Assembly: GCF_000518205.1 (NCBI RefSeq)
Contig: NZ_JADD01000024.1
Coordinates: 1 to 34,442, forward strand
DNA from: Hutsoniella sourekii ATCC 700629
GTDB taxonomy: Bacteria > Bacillota > Bacilli > Lactobacillales > Aerococcaceae
DNA length: 34,442 nt
Reading direction: 5' to 3'
Part shown: positions 16,318-24,788 of the stretch, piece after piece
Layout: each line of letters opens with the position of its first letter
Numbering within the stretch: the first letter of the stretch is position 1
Notes under the pieces: model-generated
Told to the model about the DNA's origin: nothing
Seen by the model: only the letters and a program-made list of their open reading frames with translations
The model's database searches: none
Program-made: the position numbers and the translations under genes

Positions 16318-17952
16318 TTAGTGGGGTAAATAGAGGTGAATCAAGACAGAAACGATGGAGACAACGAGTCCGGTTAACACCATGTAAATACCACTAATGC
16401 GATAAACATCGGTTGGCTTGTGATCGGAATGAACAGTTGATAAACCGAGGATGATATTTGTTGGAGCGATCGAGTTACCCACAGCGGACCCTCCGGACTG
16501 GAAGGCAATCATCTGGTCAAAGCTTAAGGCTGAAGTGGTCTGAGCCACTGATGTTTGCATCGGAATAAACAAGATATTGGATGACGTTGTCGATGAAGTC
16601 ATAAAGGTACCAATCGAGCCTATCCAAGGTGCTAGGAATACATAAAGAATCGGTGGTGCTACCATACCAATTCCTAAGGCTAAGACCGCATTTTGACCAG
16701 AATGACTGAGGACCTGACTCATCATCAAGAAGGCCAGAATCGATAGGGAAGGTCCTTTGGCATCCTTGACCATCCCCTTAACGGAACGTTGCGGAACCGC
16801 TTCAACTCCTTGATAACATCCCTTGGAACGGAAGAAATAATAGGCAAATATAGCGGATATCAATAGATATAAGCTAGCATGTCTTAATAAGGCTAGGGGA
16901 GCATAAGCATCAGTTCCAGTGGTTAAATAATCGTAACCGGTAGTAACAGTTGGAAAGGCAAATGAAATATTAAACTGACCTAAAAACTGAGACACTGCCG
17001 GAATTCCTAATCCTACCAGCGATAGGACACTCAAGACAAAATAAGGAGCCAAGGCTTCATACATGTTCAACTTAGGCTCTTCTTGTTCCTCTTGACTGGA
17101 TTGGATCGATTCATGGTCTAAGACTGGCGTAGTCTCTTGGAGTCGGCTCGCTTTTTGGTTGCTAGGCCACTTGGCCACCCAAGCAATCGCAACCACCAAT
17201 GAAACCACCGATGGAATCACTGTACTCAAGACGGCATTAAATTGTGACACCAGTAGCTCGCCTCCGCCTTGAATAAGAGAGAAGAGCAAGACCATCCAGA
17301 TTCCTTCCTTAATTCCTTCCCACTTGCCGTATAAATAGCAGATAAACAAACCACCAATCAGACAAGGAATAATCAACAATAAAGAAGTATAGAGCAGGGT
17401 CAATGGTAGGTTATCTGGGGTTACCAAGTTCAAAGTAGCCGTCCAAGCTGTACCTAGTGTCCCAAAGATCGTGGCCCAGTTAATCCCAATTAGCGGAATC
17501 ACCACCGCGTAAAGGGGCTTCATGCCTAACCCTAGAAGAATTGGAGCTGCAATTGCAATCGGCGCGCCGAATCCGGCCACCCCTTGCAGGAATGAAGCAA
17601 AGATCCAACCAAACATCAAGATCAAGAACAAGTAATTGTGACTAATCTTCTGTACGCCAATTCGAATGGCAGCAAAGGCATCCGCAAAATAGGTTACTTG
17701 GTAGAGCAAGAGCGCTGTCCAAACAACAAGCAAGATACCAATCGAATCCCAAGCGCCCTTAGCCATCGCCACGCCAATCGTTTGAAGGGGCGCCTGGAAG
17801 AATACAAAGGCCAAGACAGCTGCCACTGCTAGTGAGGTAAAGCCAGCACGAGGCGCCGGCCATTTCATAAAAACTAATAAAGTAAACAATAAGACCATCG
17901 GTAAAAAGGCCAAGAGCCAGTTAACCAAGGTCATGGGTATATTTAAATCCAT
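16318..17952 (-). CDS. lctP: L-lactate permease (LctP/LldP family)
   Basis: A 544-residue polytopic membrane protein with about 12-14 hydrophobic helices. It belongs to the lactate permease family, which moves L-lactate (and in some members glycolate) with protons. The block FLQGVAGFGAPIAIAAPILLG and the segment LIGINWATIFGTLGTAW are characteristic. Near the C-terminus, GSIGTFMTSSTTSSNILF and GGSAVGNSIAPTNIILG are the conserved substrate-region motifs. TTGAGGGAA precedes the ATG. It is divergent from an XRE/winged-helix regulator gene, with two related palindromes between them, so regulation by that protein is likely. No lactate oxidase or dehydrogenase gene is adjacent. Direction of transport is not shown by sequence. 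Confidence 0.9.
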   Translation of the reverse strand: MDLNIPMTLVNWLLAFLPMVLLFTLLVFMKWPAPRAGFTSLAVAAVLAFVFFQAPLQTIGVAMAKGAWDSIGILLVVWTALLLYQVTYFADAFAAIRIGVQKISHNYLFLILMFGWIFASFLQGVAGFGAPIAIAAPILLGLGMKPLYAVVIPLIGINWATIFGTLGTAWTATLNLVTPDNLPLTLLYTSLLLIIPCLIGGLFICYLYGKWEGIKEGIWMVLLFSLIQGGGELLVSQFNAVLSTVIPSVVSLVVAIAWVAKWPSNQKASRLQETTPVLDHESIQSSQEEQEEPKLNMYEALAPYFVLSVLSLVGLGIPAVSQFLGQFNISFAFPTVTTGYDYLTTGTDAYAPLALLRHASLYLLISAIFAYYFFRSKGCYQGVEAVPQRSVKGMVKDAKGPSLSILAFLMMSQVLSHSGQNAVLALGIGMVAPPILYVFLAPWIGSIGTFMTSSTTSSNILFIPMQTSVAQTTSALSFDQMIAFQSGGSAVGNSIAPTNIILGLSTVHSDHKPTDVYRISGIYMVLTGLVVSIVSVLIHLYLPH

Positions 17953-18076
17953 CTATTTCCCTCAATTCTATATTATTTTGTATTAATCATCCTTCTTCAG
18001 CAATGAAGACAACGCTTTTATAGTAACACGAATCCCTTGAGAAACCTAGATGACAACCATAAAAATCGCCAAAAGT

Positions 18077-18172
18077 CTTTGTTTAAAAGAGACAAAGATC
18101 ACCCATCACCAGTAAGCGACTGTCTAGTTATTCAGGTGATATCTCACTTGTTTTGTCCCTTTTAAGGGACAG
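18077..18172. promoter_or_regulatory. Twin palindromic operators in the lctP/regulator intergenic region
   Basis: Two related palindromes lie 75 bp apart. The first, 18077-18097, has arms CTTTGT/ACAAAG; its reverse complement contains TTTGTCTCTTTTAA. The second, 18152-18172, contains the perfect TGTCCCTTTTAAGGGACA (18154-18171) and reads TTTGTCCCTTTTAA on the plus strand. They share TTTGTCYCTTTTAA in opposite orientation, one towards each divergent gene, and neither has a T-run. They fit binding sites for the neighbouring regulator. Promoter boxes on both sides are weak. Outer arms CTTGT/ACAAG extend the second palindrome. Confidence 0.6.
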
Positions 18173-18228
18173 ACAAGCAAAATGGTTTTGATAAACTTTA
18201 AGAGACTATACTTGAAGGAGGGGGATTG

Positions 18229-18996
18229 GTGAGCACGAAGTCATTACAAGAAATGATTGCAGAAGGTTTACTTGAGCTTCGTCGTGCTCATGGACTCTCC
18301 CAGGACTATATTGCCTTGGAAGGTGAACTTGATCGCAAAACTATTTCGCGCATTGAACATCAAAATAAAGGCGTTCGCTTAGACTCCGTTGACCAGATCC
18401 TCCTGGCGATGGACCTAACTGCTGAAGACTTTATTAGCTATCTGAATAGCAAGATCAAGAGTTCCAAGTCGGACTCAGAATTTCAAGTACAAGAATCTGG
18501 ACAAGCTGACTATCAATCTACTTCAAAGAAGAACCATCAGCAATTACTCGCCCTTAAAGCGGGCCAGCAACTAGCAGCCATTAGTGATCTTATCCAAAAC
18601 GCTGTCAACCAAGCCCTGAAAGAACAAAAGATTGACTGCCCTACGCTTACTTTCTTACAAATTATTGTTCTGATCTATTGCTTGGATCACGATAATTTTA
18701 CTAGTCGGCATATTCGAACCGACTTGCACCTCTTCCATCCTAAACGGATTCAAGATCTACTGCGCAACATGGTGAGACGCACTTGGCTACTTGAAGATGA
18801 GGAGCGCAGAGGTCATTACAAGATCTATCAACTATCACCTACCGGACGTGATCTGGCCTTAAAAGTTAAGCAGGCCTATCTTGACACCTGCTCCCGGCTG
18901 AATCAGGATGCTGATGAAGAGATCATCCATTGGACTCGAGGTCTGGTTAGCTATTATTCAAAGGTCTTAGATCAGATTAATTCGGATAAGCTTTAG
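18229..18996 (+). CDS. XRE-type HTH regulator with C-terminal winged-helix domain
   Basis: A 255-residue DNA-binding protein of two parts. Residues ~1-70 are an XRE/Cro helix-turn-helix (IAEGLLELRRAHGLSQDYIA, then LDRKTISRIEH and LDSVDQILLAMDL). A polar linker (~75-105) follows. From ~130 a second domain resembles MarR/PadR-type winged helices (LTFLQIIVLIYCL, ITRHIRTDL-like helix, wing RRGHYKIYQLSPTGRDLAL), ending in a helix. I use the GTG at 18229, seven bases after AAGGAGG; the in-frame TTG at 18226 is only four bases away but possible. It is divergent from lctP and probably controls it and itself. The two-domain combination is uncommon, and the second domain might sense a ligand or dimerise instead of binding DNA. 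Confidence 0.75.
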   Translation: MSTKSLQEMIAEGLLELRRAHGLSQDYIALEGELDRKTISRIEHQNKGVRLDSVDQILLAMDLTAEDFISYLNSKIKSSKSDSEFQVQESGQADYQSTSKKNHQQLLALKAGQQLAAISDLIQNAVNQALKEQKIDCPTLTFLQIIVLIYCLDHDNFTSRHIRTDLHLFHPKRIQDLLRNMVRRTWLLEDEERRGHYKIYQLSPTGRDLALKVKQAYLDTCSRLNQDADEEIIHWTRGLVSYYSKVLDQINSDKL

Positions 18997-19011
18997 TGGT
19001 AACAAAAGCCA

Positions 19012-19056
19012 TAAAAAATCGAGCCGATATCTAAATTGATACCGGCTCGATTTTTC
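19012..19056. terminator. Bidirectional terminator
   Basis: ATCGAGCCGATATC (19018-19031) pairs with GATACCGGCTCGAT (19038-19051) with one mismatch. It is flanked by six A on the left and TTTTT on the right. It serves both the XRE regulator gene and the converging LCP gene. Confidence 0.93.
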
Positions 19057-19068
19057 TGTCCTATAGGA

Positions 19069-19902
19069 TTAGGATATACCTAATTGTTGGTGAATATTCT
19101 GGGTGATTTCTGCTAAAGAATCTTCATCTGGAATATCGTAATAGACGCCGTCAATCATTTGGCCATTACCTGTTAACTGGTACTGTTCAATTTGATCAGA
19201 CATTTGATAGAACTTGCTACCTAAATCCATCACTTCACCCATACCTAAGCTGGTATCAATATTCTTGTTCAAAGCCATCCCTGCCTTACCTAAGGTAATT
19301 ACATCTGTCTTAGGAATGGATTGAACCTTAGTAACAACCGCCTGGATGATATCACGCTGACGTTCTTGACGCGCATAGTCACCACCGGATGTATAACGTT
19401 CTCTAGCATATTGTAGGGCTGCTTCACCGTCAAGGGGTGTTTTTTGACCTTCGATAAACTCATAGCCATCAATGGTGAAGCTAGTTGGTGGAACCACTTC
19501 AACACCATCCACTGCATCAACGATATCTTTTAAGCCGGCCATATTAACAGTTAGATAGTGATCGATGTCAATGTCAAATAATTGGTTGACCGTCTCAACG
19601 GCTAAGTCTGAACCGCCAAAGGCATAGGCATGGTTGATTTTGTCCATACCATAACCTGGAATATCGACATAAGTATCACGAGGAATACTAGTCAAGGCTA
19701 CTGAATTGTCCTTGAGGTTGGCAGTTAAGAGCATCATTACATCTGAACGCCCCTGTTCATCGCGACCTAAATCTCCCGTATCCACTCCCATTAAGAGAAT
19801 AGATAAGGTATCGCCTTGAGCTTGTACACTTGGTTGAGCTAGACCTGTCCCAGCCATAAAGGTTAGGAATATCACTAGCAGGACTTTAATCATCTTCTTC
19901 AT
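19069..19902 (-). CDS. LytR-CpsA-Psr (LCP) family glycopolymer ligase
   Basis: A 277-residue exported protein. Family members move undecaprenyl-linked glycopolymers (teichoic acid or capsule) onto peptidoglycan or protein. The N-terminal KKMIKVLLVIFLTFMAGTGLA is a signal peptide or anchor, with a possible cut after SVQA. The LCP domain spans ~35-200: ILLMGVDTGD, GRSDVMMLLTANL, TSIPRDTYVDIPG, KINHAYAFGG, then YARERYTSGGDYARQERQR with the conserved arginines that hold the polyprenyl pyrophosphate. The ATG at 19902 has AGGAGAG nine bases upstream and lies 10 bp after the stop of the dehydratase gene, so the two are an operon. Whether it is membrane-held or released is unclear. Confidence 0.88.
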   Translation of the reverse strand: MKKMIKVLLVIFLTFMAGTGLAQPSVQAQGDTLSILLMGVDTGDLGRDEQGRSDVMMLLTANLKDNSVALTSIPRDTYVDIPGYGMDKINHAYAFGGSDLAVETVNQLFDIDIDHYLTVNMAGLKDIVDAVDGVEVVPPTSFTIDGYEFIEGQKTPLDGEAALQYARERYTSGGDYARQERQRDIIQAVVTKVQSIPKTDVITLGKAGMALNKNIDTSLGMGEVMDLGSKFYQMSDQIEQYQLTGNGQMIDGVYYDIPDEDSLAEITQNIHQQLGIS

Positions 19903-19912
19903 TATTTCTCTC

Positions 19913-21811
19913 CTATTCACTTACTAACTCGGCTGAAGCTTCTGGCTTATCTTGGGTAGTCGCATTAGCAAAAGCAATAATCTCTTGCTTGAGCTGGTCA
20001 ACAGGAAGACCTTCAATTTGCCCAATAAAGCGGTCCAAATCATTTAGAGACATCGTTTCAACCTTCCCAATAAAGATCTTATCGTCAATTTTTCTGGCGA
20101 CATTTTCTTCACTTGCCAATAGTTCTTCATAGAGCTTCTCACCTGGACGGATACCTGATTCAACAATTTCAATCTCATCTTCGGTATAGCCACTTAACAA
20201 GATCAGCTTCCGGGCCAGATCCACAATTCGTACCGGTTCACCCATATCGAGAATAAAGACCTCCCCATTCTGGGCAAAGGCGCCGGCATATATCACTAAT
20301 TGACTGGCCTCCGGAATCGTCATAAAGTAACGAATCATTCGAAAATCTGTTACGGTTACCGGGCCACCAGCTTTGATTTGCTTTTCAAAGACTGGAATCA
20401 CACTTCCCCGACTACCCAGTACATTACCGAAGCGAACTGAACAATAGGTAGACTCACTCTTCTGGTCAAAGGCCGTTACAATTAATTCAGCTACCCGCTT
20501 ACTTGCTCCCATCACGTTGGTAGAGTTAACCGCCTTGTCCGTCGACACCATTACCATCTTGCCGGTAGCCGTTGCATCAACAGCTTTAGCTACATTATAG
20601 GTTCCCTTGATATTGTTGGTAAAGGTTTCTATCGGGTTCATCTCCATTAGCGGGACATGCTTGTGGGCCGCCGCATGATAGACAATATCAGGCTGATACT
20701 TCTCAAAAACCGCTAGCAAACGACCATAGTCCTTGATATCAGCAATAACGGGTTCATAATTGACCATGTTTGGCACCTTGAGCATTTCGTGGTAAATCTG
20801 ATAGATCGAATTCTCTCCGTGGCCTAATAGGACAACAGTACGTGGATTAAGACGGGTGACTTGACGAACTATTTCTGAACCAATTGATCCACCAGCTCCA
20901 GTGATTAAGATGGTCTTGCCTTCGATCTCAGCTCGTAATTTCTGCTCATCTAATTGAATCTCCTTGCGCCCTAATAAGTCTGCAATATTAACTTGATTGG
21001 CAGTGACCAAGGGACGATAGGATCCTTGGATGACCTCTTCTACCTTAGGCATCTTATAAAGCTGAACCTTGTAAGGATTAGTGATAGCCAATATCTTTTC
21101 ATAGGCTTCTGGTTGAATCGAAGGGATGGCGACTACAATTTCATTGATCGCATAATGGTTGACAAGATCCGGTATTAGATCAATATCACCCAGTACCCGA
21201 GCACCACCAATTACCTTGTTGTGTTTATCTGGATCCTGATCCAAGATACCGACCACTTCAATTTTTTGTGGGTGACGCTTGTAATTATCCATAAATAAAG
21301 AGCCACCATCACCCGCACCAATCACTAGCAGACGACGCTTCTCGTCCGTATTGCCCCCTTGTAGGTCTACCATTCGTTGTCTGGATAGAAACAGGGCCTG
21401 CCATAAAGTTCTAAGCCCAATCACTGAGACCCCCGTTAACAAGGTAGCCAAGAGCAAATAACGGATCGAAATCGGGTGGACCAAGCCATAAACAAGAAAG
21501 CCACCCAATAGGGAGGACGCACAGACTAGAAAGAACAAGCTAGTTAAATCAGCAATCCCGCTATAACGATTCAATCGCTGACTCAAGCCCGTAAATTTGG
21601 ATAATAATAGATAAACCAAGTAACCCAAGCCGATAGCCAAAGCATAAAAAATCAATGGCACAGTGGTTAGTTCCCAAAAGAAACTGTAAGCTAAGAGCCC
21701 GCTCACGATAAAGGAAACTAAATCAGCCAAACGCCAAATTCTGGCCTTAGTGGTTCCTGAAATTTCATTGACCATATCTACGAAATACTGTGTTAAACTA
21801 TGAACTTTCAT
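19913..21811 (-). CDS. Membrane nucleotide-sugar 4,6-dehydratase (FlaA1/CapD/EpsC-type)
   Basis: A 632-residue enzyme probably acting on UDP-GlcNAc to make a 4-keto-6-deoxy sugar for a surface polysaccharide. About four N-terminal membrane helices (30-140) are followed by a first nucleotide-binding region with LLVIGAGDGGSL (161-172). The catalytic short-chain dehydrogenase domain has ILITGAGGSIGSE (301-313). STDKA (423-427) is followed by NVMGASKR, where Met replaces the usual catalytic Tyr, as is normal in the long PglF/CapD-type enzymes. GAGGGG precedes the ATG. It is the first gene of an operon with the LCP gene; the glycosyltransferases and polymerase expected for a polysaccharide locus are absent, so it must feed a pathway encoded elsewhere. 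Confidence 0.88.
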   Translation of the reverse strand: MKVHSLTQYFVDMVNEISGTTKARIWRLADLVSFIVSGLLAYSFFWELTTVPLIFYALAIGLGYLVYLLLSKFTGLSQRLNRYSGIADLTSLFFLVCASSLLGGFLVYGLVHPISIRYLLLATLLTGVSVIGLRTLWQALFLSRQRMVDLQGGNTDEKRRLLVIGAGDGGSLFMDNYKRHPQKIEVVGILDQDPDKHNKVIGGARVLGDIDLIPDLVNHYAINEIVVAIPSIQPEAYEKILAITNPYKVQLYKMPKVEEVIQGSYRPLVTANQVNIADLLGRKEIQLDEQKLRAEIEGKTILITGAGGSIGSEIVRQVTRLNPRTVVLLGHGENSIYQIYHEMLKVPNMVNYEPVIADIKDYGRLLAVFEKYQPDIVYHAAAHKHVPLMEMNPIETFTNNIKGTYNVAKAVDATATGKMVMVSTDKAVNSTNVMGASKRVAELIVTAFDQKSESTYCSVRFGNVLGSRGSVIPVFEKQIKAGGPVTVTDFRMIRYFMTIPEASQLVIYAGAFAQNGEVFILDMGEPVRIVDLARKLILLSGYTEDEIEIVESGIRPGEKLYEELLASEENVARKIDDKIFIGKVETMSLNDLDRFIGQIEGLPVDQLKQEIIAFANATTQDKPEASAELVSE

Positions 21812-21848
21812 CCGCTTACCCCTCGTCTATTGCTTTATTTCTCCTATT

Positions 21849-21876
21849 ATTCTACTACAATTGTCTCTAATTGTAA
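21849..21876 (-). promoter_or_regulatory. Promoter of the dehydratase-LCP operon
   Basis: On the minus strand, TTACAA (21871-21876), 16 bp and TAGAAT (21849-21854), ending 38 bp before the start codon. Confidence 0.5.
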
Positions 21877-21916
21877 CCCGACAAATTAAAATAAAGCAAG
21901 AAACGAAAAGAAAGCG

Positions 21917-21930
21917 CCAGTGGTCACTGG
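21917..21930 (-). terminator. Possible weak terminator after the YccF gene
   Basis: The perfect palindrome CCAGTGGTCACTGG is followed on the minus strand by the T-rich CGCTTTCTTTTCG. It lies 83 bp beyond the YccF stop codon. The loop would be tight, so the call is tentative. Nothing else is seen between 21930 and 22012. Confidence 0.35.
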
Positions 21931-22012
21931 TATAAATGACCCAAACAGAAAAGCACCACCCATCAACTACTTAGCTCATAGCCAAGCACTTTTGATTCGA
22001 TGATGCCAAAAC

Positions 22013-22384
22013 TTAGAATCTGTCACGAATAATGGATGCACCAAAGGGGAATAAGGCCAAGCGAGCCAACTTGACATGCTGTAAACCCCAAGGAATACCA
22101 ATCAATGTAAAGCACAGAGCCAATCCCGTTAATAATTCAGCTGCTGCAATCGGCACCCCACCAAAGATAAGCCAAAGCAAATTCATGGCAAAAGCACCCG
22201 TTGATTCTCGGTGAACCACCTCTCTACCAAACGGCCAGGCGCTCAGTTGAGCCAGCTTGAAGCATTGGAGTCCCACTGGAATACCAACAATTGACAAGCA
22301 CCATAAGACACCAATAGCTAACCAAGCGAAGCCACTGATAAAGCCGCCAAAGATAAACCATAAAATATTTAAAATAATAGTCAT
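22013..22384 (-). CDS. YccF-domain membrane protein
   Basis: A 123-residue membrane protein made of two tandem copies of the YccF (DUF307) unit. Copy one runs ILWFIFGGFISG to GIPVGLQCFKLAQLSAWPFG; copy two runs LLWLIFGGVPIA to GIPWGLQHVKLARLALFPFG. Each has about two hydrophobic helices ending in a GIPxGLQxxKLAxLxxxPFG motif. The molecular role of the family is unknown. The gene is monocistronic. The start is preceded by AAAGAGGTGG. Confidence 0.85.
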   Translation of the reverse strand: MTIILNILWFIFGGFISGFAWLAIGVLWCLSIVGIPVGLQCFKLAQLSAWPFGREVVHRESTGAFAMNLLWLIFGGVPIAAAELLTGLALCFTLIGIPWGLQHVKLARLALFPFGASIIRDRF

Positions 22385-22461
22385 TTTACCACCTCTTTAT
22401 TCTCTATTCTACAACAATAGGCTAGACTTGATATCCTTCTAAGGTCTGATTAAAAATAAGA

Positions 22462-22503
22462 GAAAAACAGCCACTACAAGAAGAGGTATCCCTGTAGTAG
22501 CTG
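22462..22503 (-). terminator. Terminator after the esterase gene
   Basis: CAGCCACTACA (22468-22478) pairs with TGTAGTAGCTG (22493-22503) with one G-T wobble. Five T follow on the minus strand. It ends the ATP-grasp/esterase operon. Confidence 0.85.
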
Positions 22504-22511
22504 CTGACTCT

Positions 22512-23264
22512 TTAAATAATTCCCTGACGGTCTAATTCATTAAAGAAGTAATAGATTTGGTCGCGCCAAGCATCCCAATCGTGAGGAACATCGGGACCCC
22601 AATAGTCAAACCAAGCCGGAATCGACTTGGCGTCAAAGGCCGTTTCTAAGCGGCGAGTATCCAGCACATGTGGCCCTTCCCAAGCGCCTTGACCCACACA
22701 AATAATATAATGGTTCTGGCGGTATTGATCCAAGAACCAAGGATCCTCCATATTCCAAATATAATCAATTGGCGAATTCTCATAGACGCTCATATCCCCA
22801 CCAAATTCATCGGTAAAGAAACGCGCATCATAGACACCACTTAAGGCAATCGCAACCCCAAAAACATCCGGATGTCTCAAGGCAAAATTCATGGTATGGA
22901 AGCCTCCCATGGAAGCCCCTGTTGCAATAACCTTACCCTGCCAACCCGTCAAATGACGAACATGTGGCAAGAATTCTCCAATAATATAACGATCATAAGC
23001 ATTATGAGCTTGACCTTGATCATGAGCTGACTTGTGCTCATTTAGCCAAGACTGACTATCGTAACTTTCAGGTGTAAAAACTTGAATCTTACCTTCTTCA
23101 ATAAAGCGATTCAAGGCATTAATCATACCGAAATCGGCAAATTCATCCTTGCTTCCCCCAGACGAAGGAAACACAATCACGGGAACTCCACTATGACCGT
23201 AGCGATTATAACCCATCTCCTGGCCTAAGTGGCCACTATAATGACTTCCTGTTTCAAAATGCAT
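22512..23264 (-). CDS. Esterase-family alpha/beta hydrolase
   Basis: A 250-residue cytoplasmic hydrolase of the putative-esterase (esterase D/Fes-like) family. The nucleophile S118 sits in TGASMGGFHT. A candidate acid lies in the DEFG or later region, and H in GPDVPHDWDAW near residue 230 is the likely catalytic base. VIVFPSSGGSKDEFADFG near the N-terminus is the oxyanion-side loop. There is no signal peptide. It is second in an operon with an ATP-grasp enzyme 19 bp upstream, so it may hydrolyse an ester or amide made or used by that enzyme. The substrate is unknown; the annotation as a simple esterase should not be trusted far. Confidence 0.75.
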   Translation of the reverse strand: MHFETGSHYSGHLGQEMGYNRYGHSGVPVIVFPSSGGSKDEFADFGMINALNRFIEEGKIQVFTPESYDSQSWLNEHKSAHDQGQAHNAYDRYIIGEFLPHVRHLTGWQGKVIATGASMGGFHTMNFALRHPDVFGVAIALSGVYDARFFTDEFGGDMSVYENSPIDYIWNMEDPWFLDQYRQNHYIICVGQGAWEGPHVLDTRRLETAFDAKSIPAWFDYWGPDVPHDWDAWRDQIYYFFNELDRQGII

Positions 23265-23283
23265 ACCATAATCTCCTTATTTA

Positions 23284-24468
23284 TTAATCAGTCGTTTGAC
23301 GCTCACTGATATAATCTAATATTTCATACAATTTATCTTCACTAGGTGTCTTAAAGACATAGCCAATATTCCCCATTACAGCCGCAAAAACACCTGGGTG
23401 AACAATATCATATAAGATCTCATCACCATAATGACGGTAAATATCATCATGACTGTGCACGTAATCCACCTCATCAATCCGAGAAATATAAGCGACGTGA
23501 TAAGGGCGAGTTAATTCAGCTGTAAATTCATTGTTCTTAACCACCTGGGCATACTGATCAAAAATATCAAAATCATTGCCATAATTCCAAAGGTCAATCG
23601 TCGATCCACCTGGTGGCCGACAATTAATTTCCAGACAGATTAAATCCCCATTATCTAAGCGGAAGAACTCAAAATGGAAAAAGCGTTCTTTAATACCAAA
23701 AGCTTGTACCGCTTTTTGTCCTAGTTCTCTTAAATCTTCCGGAATATCACGCTTGATAAAGAAATACATATCTGTATGGTCAGCAACCACATCTAAGACG
23801 GGCTTATCATGTGTAATCGAAGCGTCAAAGACAATCTTCCCGTCTTGGTCTACCAAACCGTCATAGGTCACAATATTTCCTGGAATATACTCTTCCATAA
23901 TATAGGAAACCTCAGGATTACGCTCTTGAAGAAATCGATCAAGATCCTTCGGTGTCTTAATCTTCCAAGTATCACTTGCTCCAACCCCTGAATCAGGCTT
24001 AGCAATCACAGGGAACTTGAGCTCCTTAGCCAACTTACGGGCATCCTTATCATCTGTAATCACTCGGCCCCTAGCCACCGGCAACTTATGCTTGCGGAAG
24101 ACTTCCTTCATCTTGGACTTATGCTTGATCACTTCCATATCTTCTGACTTAAGTCCCGGAACGTTAAAGTCGGTCCGTAATCTGGCATCCGTTTCTAACC
24201 AGTGTTCATTATTGGATTCAATTCGGTCAATCCGCCCGTACTTGAAGGCAAAATAAGCCACCGCTCGATACATCTGCTCATAATCATTCATATCATCGAC
24301 CCGATAATATTCCGTTAAGGCCTCTCTTAGCTTAGGGCTCAGTCGATCGTAAGCTTCATCAGCAATCCCGAAAACATTAAAACCATTCGCCTTTAAGCGA
24401 ATCGCAAAAGGTTCAAAGTTAGCCGGGAAATGGGGGGAAATTAAAATAAAGTTTTTTGCTCTGTTCAT
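23284..24468 (-). CDS. ATP-grasp enzyme of unknown substrate
   Basis: A 394-residue ATP-grasp ligase, similar to carbamoyl-phosphate-synthase-type ATP-binding folds but without CPS partner domains. An N-terminal pre-ATP domain (ILISPHFPANFEPFAIRLKANGFNV) is followed by the ATP-grasp part: KHKSKMKEVFRKHKLPVARG, FPVIAKPDSGVGASDTWKI with the ATP-binding lysine, and the metal-site segment DLICLEINCRPPGGSTIDL. Such enzymes join a carboxylate to an amine or thiol through an acyl phosphate. I start at the ATG at 24468; an in-frame GTG at 24483 lacks a spaced site. It leads an operon with the esterase. The product is unknown. Annotation as carbamoyl-phosphate synthase would be wrong. Confidence 0.75.
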   Translation of the reverse strand: MNRAKNFILISPHFPANFEPFAIRLKANGFNVFGIADEAYDRLSPKLREALTEYYRVDDMNDYEQMYRAVAYFAFKYGRIDRIESNNEHWLETDARLRTDFNVPGLKSEDMEVIKHKSKMKEVFRKHKLPVARGRVITDDKDARKLAKELKFPVIAKPDSGVGASDTWKIKTPKDLDRFLQERNPEVSYIMEEYIPGNIVTYDGLVDQDGKIVFDASITHDKPVLDVVADHTDMYFFIKRDIPEDLRELGQKAVQAFGIKERFFHFEFFRLDNGDLICLEINCRPPGGSTIDLWNYGNDFDIFDQYAQVVKNNEFTAELTRPYHVAYISRIDEVDYVHSHDDIYRHYGDEILYDIVHPGVFAAVMGNIGYVFKTPSEDKLYEILDYISERQTTD

Positions 24469-24533
24469 ATTTATCCCACTCACCCTTTTCTATTATTTTA
24501 TCTTTACTCCGCACTGGGGCGACAGTTAAAGAT

Positions 24534-24542
24534 AGTATATCA
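24534..24542 (-). promoter_or_regulatory. Extended -10 promoter of the ATP-grasp/esterase operon
   Basis: The minus strand reads TGATATACT, a TGN-extended -10 box about 66 bp before the start codon, with no good -35. Confidence 0.5.
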
Positions 24543-24788
24543 TATTTAATTCTAAATTCTCATTTATTTTTCATTAAGTGAGTGAAATAAGCTGTCTGCT
24601 CATGATTTATTCATTTTATCTCTAGACTTGCGGCTATTTGCTGATCCAAGAAAGCGGATGGGGAGGTGTTTTCTTATTTCGCAAATCTATTTTCCAATTT
24701 CAAAGCGCTGAATTGTATTTTATTTTATCTGCTTATTTTGAAGTGATGCCATATCAGTAGGCTATCCCTACCGATTCAAAGTAGGTAT
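24543..24788. other. Intergenic stretch upstream of metE with no gene
   Basis: This is most of the 398-bp gap between the ATP-grasp gene and metE. I see no T-box (no AGGGTGGNACC block), no SAM-riboswitch core and no convincing small gene; a short frame after GGAGGTG near 24665 has its start overlapping the ribosome-binding-like bases. CCTAC/GTAGG (about 24767-24785) is a small inverted repeat at the right end. Confidence 0.5.

Noticed and set aside
24660-24750. Small peptide gene after GGAGGTG upstream of metE
   Set aside because: The only in-frame GTG overlaps the ribosome-binding-like bases, and the ~26-residue product is unremarkable.
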